Part shown: positions 1 through 4,434 of the stretch, one piece after another
Layout of the letters: each line of letters begins with the position of its first letter
Numbering within the stretch: the first letter of the stretch is position 1
NCBI GenBank assembly: GCA_030690175.1
Contig: JAUYHE010000050.1
Location: forward strand, 1-5,214
Origin: a bacterium
Lineage (GTDB): Bacteria; Patescibacteriota; Microgenomatia; Woykebacterales; RBG-16-39-9b
DNA: 5,214 nucleotides
Reading direction: 5' to 3'
Program-made: the position numbers and the translations under genes
Notes under the pieces: model-generated
What the model was told of the DNA's origin: nothing
Database searches by the model: none
Seen by the model: the letters and a program-made list of their open reading frames with translations, nothing else

Positions 1-127
1 CAAAGATGGGTCCGGGAGAATTTAGCTTTATCGCCACTGCAATCATCATAAAAAGCGGCGCCGTAAAAAGTAAACCTAGTAAAGCACCCACTACGTCAAT
101 GGCCCGTTTTGTGAAAAAATAATGCAT
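1..127 (-). CDS. Initiating phosphoglycosyl transferase, small monotopic type (PglC-like), N-terminal fragment
   Basis: Only the first 42 residues are in the window; the gene continues past the left edge. The peptide has the N-terminal signature of the bacterial sugar transferase family (PF02397): Lys7-Arg8, Asp11, a hydrophobic segment at about 12-33, then the conserved SPGPIF at 37-42. These membrane enzymes transfer a sugar-1-phosphate from a nucleotide sugar to undecaprenyl phosphate and so start glycan assembly. The hydrophobic segment is broken by Pro24, the same position as the helix-breaking proline of Campylobacter PglC (recalled from memory), with Lys7, Arg8 and Asp11 also in register. 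The ATG at 125-127 is chosen because an in-frame TAA lies three codons upstream (134-136). That leaves no room for the long N-terminal membrane domain of WbaP/WcaJ-type enzymes, so this is the minimal form. No Shine-Dalgarno is visible. The catalytic Asp-Glu pair lies outside the window, and the sugar specificity is unknown. Confidence 0.88.
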   Translation of the reverse strand, partial: MHYFFTKRAIDVVGALLGLLFTAPLFMMIAVAIKLNSPGPIF

Positions 128-138
128 AGAAAATTAGA

Positions 139-193
139 GCATGCTCGTAGCCTTCGATTTGGTAACATTAAAATCCCTAGCTACTTTGCATGC
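139..193. repeat. Imperfect inverted repeat in the leader of the phosphoglycosyl transferase gene
   Basis: GCATGC-TC-GTAGC at 139-151 is answered by GCTAC-TTT-GCATGC at 180-193, giving two paired blocks (5 and 6 bp) split by a small internal loop, around a 28-nt loop. It lies between the candidate -10 element at 227-232 and the ATG at 127, so it would be in the 5' leader of that mRNA. It has no T-run after it and is not an intrinsic terminator. It could be an RNA hairpin, a protein-binding site or chance. Confidence 0.4.
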
Positions 194-226
194 GTTCGTG
201 GCCCACTTCTAGTCAATCTGTTTAAA

Positions 227-235
227 ATTATACCA
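227..235 (-). promoter_or_regulatory. Candidate extended -10 promoter for the phosphoglycosyl transferase gene
   Basis: The minus strand reads TGGTATAAT: a perfect -10 hexamer (227-232) preceded by the TGn extension (233-235) typical of extended -10 sigma70-type promoters. No good -35 is found at 16-18 bp, which such promoters can do without. Transcription would start near 220 and give a leader of about 93 nt before the ATG at 127. It sits only 34 nt after the manC stop, with no convincing terminator between, so read-through from manC is also likely. Confidence 0.55.
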
Positions 236-268
236 TTTTCGGCCAAGTACCATCATCTTACCGGTAAA

Positions 269-1354
269 TTACAAATACTTACCTCTTTTTTCGGCTTTGA
301 GTTTATCAACTAATTTCTTTACTTCTTGGACGCGAGATTTTTCGCAGATTAAGATGGCGTCGGGTGTATCAATCACAACCAAGTCTTTAACTCCGATGGT
401 AGCAATCAAACGGTTATCAGTGTGCACTAAGCAGTTGTGGCTATCAATAGCAACATAGGTTGATTTATTTTTTCCAATAACTATGTTCTCTTTGTTAGCA
501 GTAGCTAGTATGTTATGAACTGTCAACCAATCACCAATATCAAACCAACCAAAATCTCCTGGCACCATTAGCACGTTTTTCGCTTTTTCCAAAATAGCCG
601 TATCAATTGGATCAGCCGGAAGCTGGTTCCAACCCTCTTCTATCTTCTCCTCGCTTTCACTTCCCTGAACCGTATTTAACACTTCTGAAAGTTTGGGCGT
701 GAATTTCTCTATGGCATCCAGTAAGCTTTTTGCGCGGTAGGTGTTAATGTTGGCATTCCAAAAATACTCACCGCTCGCCAGATAAGCGTGGGCCGTAGTG
801 TGATTTGGTTTTTCCTTAAAACCTTTTACCTTGAAAATCGGGCTTGAATTGATTCTGAAGGCATCCCCATCAATATGGATATAGCCCAAACCAGTGTGTG
901 GGTGGGTGGGGTGGATTCCAATCGTGACGATGTAATCACCCTTACCGGCTGCTTTCTGCGATAGGGTAAGGACGTGTAAAAATTTTGCCTTTTCCTTTAT
1001 ATAATGGTCTGCCGCAAGAGTAGTGATAATTGCGCTTGGATCTTTCTTTATTATCTTCGTCGCCGCCAATCCGGCTGCTGCAGCTGTGTTTTTCGGCTCC
1101 GGTTCAACAATTATATTTTCACTAGGAATTTGAGGCACGTTCTGCTTTATCTGAGTAATAAATTCCCTCGGGGAAACCACAAAAATGCGCGAAACGGGAA
1201 TAAACCCCTTGACCCGTTCTACGGTTTCCTGTAAAAGTGATCGGTTATTTACTAATTTCAAAAACTGCTTGGGAAAATTGCGGCGAGATTTTGGCCAAAG
1301 TCTTGTCCCACCACCACCAGCCAGTATTACTATATAATTTTTCGCTTCTGCCAC
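269..1354 (-). CDS. manC: Mannose-1-phosphate guanylyltransferase (GDP-mannose pyrophosphorylase)
   Basis: This cytoplasmic nucleotidyltransferase makes GDP-mannose and pyrophosphate from mannose-1-phosphate and GTP. The 361 residues match the single-domain form; the phosphomannose isomerase domain of long ManC/AlgA proteins is absent. Visible motifs in order: the nucleotide-binding signature LAGGGGTRLWPKSR (11-24) followed by PKQF (28-31), EPEPKNTAAAA (84-94), AADH (114-117, usually PADH or PSDH), the HTGLGYI stretch (153-159), FKEKP (179-183), WNANI (199-203), and DTAILEK with DFGWFDIGDW (251-257, 267-276). The WNANI loop departs from the usual WNSG sugar-binding motif. The start is GTG, supported by GGAGG just upstream and by the usual short distance to the glycine-rich loop. 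The first 25 bp overlap the end of the WbaZ-like gene, which suggests coupled translation. An alternative substrate (another hexose-1-phosphate) is possible but less likely. Confidence 0.93.
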   Translation of the reverse strand: MAEAKNYIVILAGGGGTRLWPKSRRNFPKQFLKLVNNRSLLQETVERVKGFIPVSRIFVVSPREFITQIKQNVPQIPSENIIVEPEPKNTAAAAGLAATKIIKKDPSAIITTLAADHYIKEKAKFLHVLTLSQKAAGKGDYIVTIGIHPTHPHTGLGYIHIDGDAFRINSSPIFKVKGFKEKPNHTTAHAYLASGEYFWNANINTYRAKSLLDAIEKFTPKLSEVLNTVQGSESEEKIEEGWNQLPADPIDTAILEKAKNVLMVPGDFGWFDIGDWLTVHNILATANKENIVIGKNKSTYVAIDSHNCLVHTDNRLIATIGVKDLVVIDTPDAILICEKSRVQEVKKLVDKLKAEKRGKYL

Positions 1355-2505
1355 GCTTCCTCCACAAATTTACTAATATTACGCTTAAACTCGTTCTTAG
1401 AAAATTTTTGGGCTTGCGAGATGCAAGCCTCTGATTTATATTTTTTAGGATCGAATTTTTTAACTGCTTTTATTATAGCATCCGCCTTTTGCTCGTCAAA
1501 AAATTCCCCGGTTACCCCTTCCAAAATTGTTTCCAAGGCGCCGCCGCCACGAAAGGCAACCACCGGCTTGCCTGCTGCCATTGCTTCCACCGGCACAATA
1601 CCAAAATCTTCGTGGGTAGGAAAAATCAGTGCTTTACAGCCTAAAAATAAATCCGTTACTTCCTCGTCACTTCTTCTACCAAGCAACTCGACATTTTTCT
1701 TTGCAACCCGCTTTAAATAATTAAATTGTGGCCCATCGCCAACAATTTTTAGAGACGATCCAAGTTTATTAAAAGCCTCGACTACAGTATCAACCTTTTT
1801 GTAACCCCCCAATCTCGATACAACCAAGTAGTAATCCCCTTTTTTAATTTTTAATTTTTCTAGATCGTTGGAACGCAAGCTTTGCTTATTTTTAATTTTG
1901 AATCTTTCGATATCCACCGAAGGATAAACCACCACCGACTCCCTACCGTAGTGTTTTTTAATTCTTTTTTGAACTTCTTTTGAGTTGGCGATAAAATAAT
2001 CAATCTCTTGAGCGACACTATAGTCAAAGCGGCGCAACCAGTATTTAATTGGTGGGACTAGTAACTCATATATAGGGAAGAGAAGACGATCAAATGGTTT
2101 ATGGTAGTAGCGGGATAGTTCGGTATCATATCCCCACAAAAATCTTGGGGGGGTGTGCATATAACAGATGTGAATCCCACCGTGTTTTACTCTCACGAAT
2201 TTTGCTGCGTAAGAACTGCTAGAAATAACAACATCAGCATCTCCTATATTTTGAAGACGGAAAGCAAGTGGGTAAAAGAAGAAATAGTGTTTATGAAGAC
2301 TACCTACAAAGGGGAGTTTTTGAACAAAATTAGTGTTTATTTTTTCTTCTGGTAATTTCAACCACCCCCTCATCAAATTTTTGTCAAAAATAGAAGTATA
2401 GATAGGAGCTGACGGCCACACTTCATGCATCGCCTCTACAACGCGTTCCCCACCTCCATATTGATTGAAATAATCATGAACAATTGCAACTTTTGGCTTT
2501 TTCAT
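1330..2505 (-). CDS. GT4 glycosyltransferase, WbaZ-like (probable mannosyltransferase)
   Basis: A 391-residue retaining GT-B fold transferase, probably acting at the inner face of the membrane on a lipid-linked oligosaccharide. The N-terminal half has AIVHDYF (7-13), the donor/acceptor loop GGGER (17-21) and HTPPRFLWGYD (117-127), a stretch typical of the WbaZ-like GT4 subgroup. The C-terminal half has SRLGGYKK (230-237, with Arg231 and Lys236 or 237 as likely phosphate ligands), GDGP (256-259) and an intact E-x7-E motif with Glu299 and Glu307, then EAMAAGKPVV (307-316). Known WbaZ proteins transfer mannose, and manC follows with a 25-bp overlap, so GDP-mannose is the inferred donor; the sequence alone does not prove it. 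The ATG at 2503-2505 gives a normal N-terminus. No Shine-Dalgarno precedes it, and a TATAAT lies only 10 nt upstream, so the mRNA may be nearly leaderless. Confidence 0.92.
   Translation of the reverse strand: MKKPKVAIVHDYFNQYGGGERVVEAMHEVWPSAPIYTSIFDKNLMRGWLKLPEEKINTNFVQKLPFVGSLHKHYFFFYPLAFRLQNIGDADVVISSSSYAAKFVRVKHGGIHICYMHTPPRFLWGYDTELSRYYHKPFDRLLFPIYELLVPPIKYWLRRFDYSVAQEIDYFIANSKEVQKRIKKHYGRESVVVYPSVDIERFKIKNKQSLRSNDLEKLKIKKGDYYLVVSRLGGYKKVDTVVEAFNKLGSSLKIVGDGPQFNYLKRVAKKNVELLGRRSDEEVTDLFLGCKALIFPTHEDFGIVPVEAMAAGKPVVAFRGGGALETILEGVTGEFFDEQKADAIIKAVKKFDPKKYKSEACISQAQKFSKNEFKRNISKFVEEAWQKRKII
1359..1363 (-). promoter_or_regulatory. Shine-Dalgarno sequence that fixes the manC GTG start
   Basis: The minus strand reads GGAGG, then AAGC, then the GTG at 1352-1354. 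The 4-nt spacing is short but workable. This is the only clear Shine-Dalgarno in the window. It lies inside the coding sequence of the upstream glycosyltransferase, so ribosomes ending that gene at 1330 pass over it. Confidence 0.7.
1472..1499 (-). promoter_or_regulatory. Candidate internal promoter for manC inside the WbaZ-like gene
   Basis: The minus strand carries TTGACG (1494-1499, 5 of 6 to the -35 consensus) and a perfect TATAAT (1472-1477) with a 16-bp spacer. Transcription would start near 1465 and give a leader of roughly 110 nt before the manC GTG. The bases also encode ordinary residues of the glycosyltransferase (Phe-Asp and Ala-Ile-Ile codons), so chance is possible. The match and its place just before manC make it a fair candidate. 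Confidence 0.4.
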
Positions 2506-2515
2506 GTGGATTTGG

Positions 2516-2544
2516 ATTATACAAAAGATTAGGGTAACTTGCGA
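2516..2544 (-). promoter_or_regulatory. Candidate promoter for the WbaZ-like glycosyltransferase gene
   Basis: In the 62-nt gap after the methyltransferase the minus strand has a perfect TATAAT (2516-2521). At 17 bp spacing the -35 position reads TCGCAA (2539-2544), only 3 of 6 to consensus, so the call rests on the -10. Transcription would start about 4 nt before the ATG at 2505. With no Shine-Dalgarno present, this promoter would give a leaderless or near-leaderless transcript; read-through from upstream would give a normal leader. Confidence 0.4.
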
Positions 2545-2567
2545 GTTTGGATCATAAAAAATTAAAA

Positions 2568-3155
2568 CTATTGTCTGTATGCAGTTAAACGAACTGCCCC
2601 ACGCCCCTTACCTTTTACATACTTCATTTGAAGATTGAAAAAACCAGCGTCTTTATAAATTTTCTTCCAGGAAGTAGTGCTTAGCAAGTAGTGCGGACGA
2701 GGATAAACATGTTTGTTAATAAAAACTCCTCTACCTCTCCAAACCATTTGGGTAAAAATACCATCTTTTTTTAGGACACGGCAGATTTCTTTTAGAGTTT
2801 TTACTTTGTCCCGAAGATCAAAATGGGTAAGGACAGACCAGCTCCATACCCCATCAAAAAACTTGTCCGAAAACTGAAGATTTCGCCCGTCCATTAACAT
2901 TAGGTTCACACCCGGATGCCTAAGGAGCGCCTGTTTTATCATTTCTCTGGACGCATCCACTCCGATTACTTCCATGCCCGTTTGTGTAAAAATTGACACG
3001 TCTTTACCACTCCCACAACCAAAATCCAATACTTTTGCCCTTTTTGGCAGTACGGAAATAAATTTTTTTATACCCTTAATGTGGGATTGTTGCTCGTAAA
3101 CTTGGGTAATTTCAGGAGCAATCTTGTCGTAGATTTTGACAATCTCTTTACTCAT
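2568..3155 (-). CDS. Class I SAM-dependent methyltransferase
   Basis: A 195-residue soluble Rossmann-fold methyltransferase of the Methyltransf_11/25 type. Motif I is VLDFGCGSG (42-50), which binds S-adenosylmethionine. VIGVDAS (63-69) ends strand 2 with Asp67, the expected ribose-binding acid. LMDGR (87-91) and FFDGVWSWSVLTHF (99-112) correspond to the next two motifs, and LKEICRVLKKDGIF (121-134) is the usual helix before strand 5. The length is normal for a free-standing enzyme, with no added domain. The start ATG lies inside the end of the upstream glycosyltransferase gene (8-bp overlap, ATGAGTAA), with no Shine-Dalgarno, so translation probably depends on reinitiation after that gene. 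The substrate cannot be read from the sequence. Placed between glycosyltransferases, O-methylation of a sugar in the polymer is a reasonable guess, but small-molecule or lipid substrates are not excluded. Confidence 0.88.
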   Translation of the reverse strand: MSKEIVKIYDKIAPEITQVYEQQSHIKGIKKFISVLPKRAKVLDFGCGSGKDVSIFTQTGMEVIGVDASREMIKQALLRHPGVNLMLMDGRNLQFSDKFFDGVWSWSVLTHFDLRDKVKTLKEICRVLKKDGIFTQMVWRGRGVFINKHVYPRPHYLLSTTSWKKIYKDAGFFNLQMKYVKGKGRGAVRLTAYRQ

Positions 3156-4350
3156 TTACTAGTGTGGATTCGAGTTTGTTTGCCGGTAATAGTCGCCATA
3201 ATTTCGTGGTAGTGGCTATTTCTGATCGCACGGAGGATTCGGTGATAAGTTTTTCGTAGCTTTCTTCCAGCTTATCTACCATGTTTTCGAGAGTGAAACG
3301 GGAGGAAGCGATTACTTTACCCTGCTTACCAAGTTCTTTAGCTGCTTTTTTGTTTTCCAAAAGCAAAGTTACTTTTTCGACCATAGATTTCCAGTCGTTG
3401 CCGGCAAATAAAAATCCACTCACACCGTCTTTTACAGTATCTACTATTCCTCGGGGTTTTCTCGCCACTACCGGCAAACCAGCGCTCATTGCTTCGAGGA
3501 CGGCAAATCCCTTGCCTACCGCAGGTGTACAAAAAACATCAGCGATACTTAAAATATCAGCTATTTTACTGGTACCCTTTAAAAAAATTACCGACTTATC
3601 CAAACCGACGCTTTTTGTATGACTAATTAGTCTATTGCGATAATCCTCACCATCAACCCCTCCATCACCGACTATTAAAAGCCTGGCGGTTGGCACCCTT
3701 GCTAACACGAACGGAAACCAATAGATCAATTGTTCAAACTTTTTTTCGGGGATCACCCTAGCCACGGAAACGATTATTTTATCCTCCCGTGTTAAACCAA
3801 GTTTTTTTATCATTTTTTCTTTGTCTACTTTTACTTGGGAAAATTTGTTTATATCAATGCCGTTCAAAATCGTTCTTGCTTTTTCCCGTCTTAAACCAAA
3901 ACTAACTAAGCGACGTGAGAGCCAATCAGAAATCACCACAACCTTGTCAGTTGTGTAATTTAAGGTTCTCGCCACAGATGGAAAACGACCTTCTGGATAG
4001 CCGTGGGCAGTTTTTATCACTGACGCGTGGGTAACAAAGCTTGCTGCTTTAGCTGCTAAAGCCCCACTAGTAGATTGGGTGTGAACAATTTGAATACTTT
4101 CTTTCCAGCTTACGTAAATAATCGTTAGTATAGTTTTTAAACGCCCAAGCAAATCTGTTCTTCTCACTGAAGCAAAGTAATGCTTCACTTTTTTATTTAA
4201 AAGCTTCTTCATTGGGCCTCCTCGAGAGATTACGATCACGTTGGCGCCTCTTTTGGATAGTTCATTAGCTACACTCACGGTGTAGCGCTCGGCACCACCG
4301 TATATAAGTTGGTTTGTGATCAATAGAATACTTAATTTATTGTTCTTCAT
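3148..4350 (-). CDS. GT4 family glycosyltransferase with a C-terminal tail
   Basis: A 400-residue GT-B fold transferase. The N-terminal domain has LLITNQLIYGGAER (9-22), whose GGAER loop is typical of GT4, and KTAHGYP (113-119), where His116 may be catalytic. The linker ILNGIDINKF (161-170) leads into the C-terminal domain with ARVIPEKKFE (197-206; Arg198 and Lys203 or 204 are likely phosphate ligands), LLIVGDGG (224-231) and GFAVLEAMSAGLPVV (281-295). Glu286 is the second glutamate of E-x7-E; the first is replaced by Val278. It resembles the upstream partial glycosyltransferase over the shared C-terminal half but carries about 30 extra residues (371-400) without a recognised domain. It starts at ATG 4350 behind a strong promoter, with no clear Shine-Dalgarno, and its stop overlaps the methyltransferase start. 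The donor and acceptor sugars are unknown. Confidence 0.9.
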   Translation of the reverse strand: MKNNKLSILLITNQLIYGGAERYTVSVANELSKRGANVIVISRGGPMKKLLNKKVKHYFASVRRTDLLGRLKTILTIIYVSWKESIQIVHTQSTSGALAAKAASFVTHASVIKTAHGYPEGRFPSVARTLNYTTDKVVVISDWLSRRLVSFGLRREKARTILNGIDINKFSQVKVDKEKMIKKLGLTREDKIIVSVARVIPEKKFEQLIYWFPFVLARVPTARLLIVGDGGVDGEDYRNRLISHTKSVGLDKSVIFLKGTSKIADILSIADVFCTPAVGKGFAVLEAMSAGLPVVARKPRGIVDTVKDGVSGFLFAGNDWKSMVEKVTLLLENKKAAKELGKQGKVIASSRFTLENMVDKLEESYEKLITESSVRSEIATTTKLWRLLPANKLESTLVNE

Positions 4351-4388
4351 AATAGGGACGCTTCTAAGGCAGTGGTTTGAGTCAGAGC

Positions 4389-4417
4389 ATTATACGCAAA
4401 CAAGTAGGCTTTTTCAA
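4389..4417 (-). promoter_or_regulatory. Strong sigma70-type promoter for the glycosyltransferase-methyltransferase pair
   Basis: The minus strand reads TTGAAA (4412-4417, 5 of 6 to the -35 consensus), a 17-bp spacer, then a perfect TATAAT (4389-4394). The predicted start is near 4382, giving a leader of about 32 nt before the ATG at 4350. This is the best promoter in the window. Its -35 element lies inside the inverted repeat at 4402-4434. Confidence 0.75.
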
Positions 4418-4434
4418 GACTAGAAAAGCCACTT
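4402..4434 (-). terminator. Hairpin after the partial glycosyltransferase; weak terminator candidate
   Basis: Directly after the TAG stop (4435-4437) the minus strand can fold as AAGTGGCTTTTC, a 7-nt loop TAGTCTT, then GAAAAAGCCTACTT: twelve pairs with two single-base bulges. It is followed by TTTG rather than a long T-run, so termination would be weak. It may end the upstream gene, but it overlaps the -35 of the next promoter and could have a regulatory role instead. Confidence 0.45.

Noticed and set aside
258..267. Palindrome TTACCGGTAA next to the manC stop as an operator or terminator
   Set aside because: It has no loop or T-run, and ten-base palindromes occur by chance a few times in a window this size (for example TTTGGCCAAA within manC).
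1110..1115. Perfect TATAAT on the minus strand inside manC
   Set aside because: There is no -35 match at 16-18 bp, no TGn extension, and no gene start nearby.
1309..1322. Run of GGT repeats (minus strand) at the start of manC as a phase-variation repeat
   Set aside because: It encodes the conserved glycine loop of the enzyme. It is too short for frequent slippage, and a three-base change would not shift the frame.
2581..2597. Six-base-pair hairpin (GCAGTT with AACTGC) near the methyltransferase stop as a terminator
   Set aside because: The stem is short and the T-run begins well over ten bases after it, so it lacks the layout of an intrinsic terminator.
3338..3532. A 64-codon minus-strand frame inside the GT4 gene
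   Set aside because: It is nested in another frame of a gene with strong motifs and has no start signal or recognisable product.
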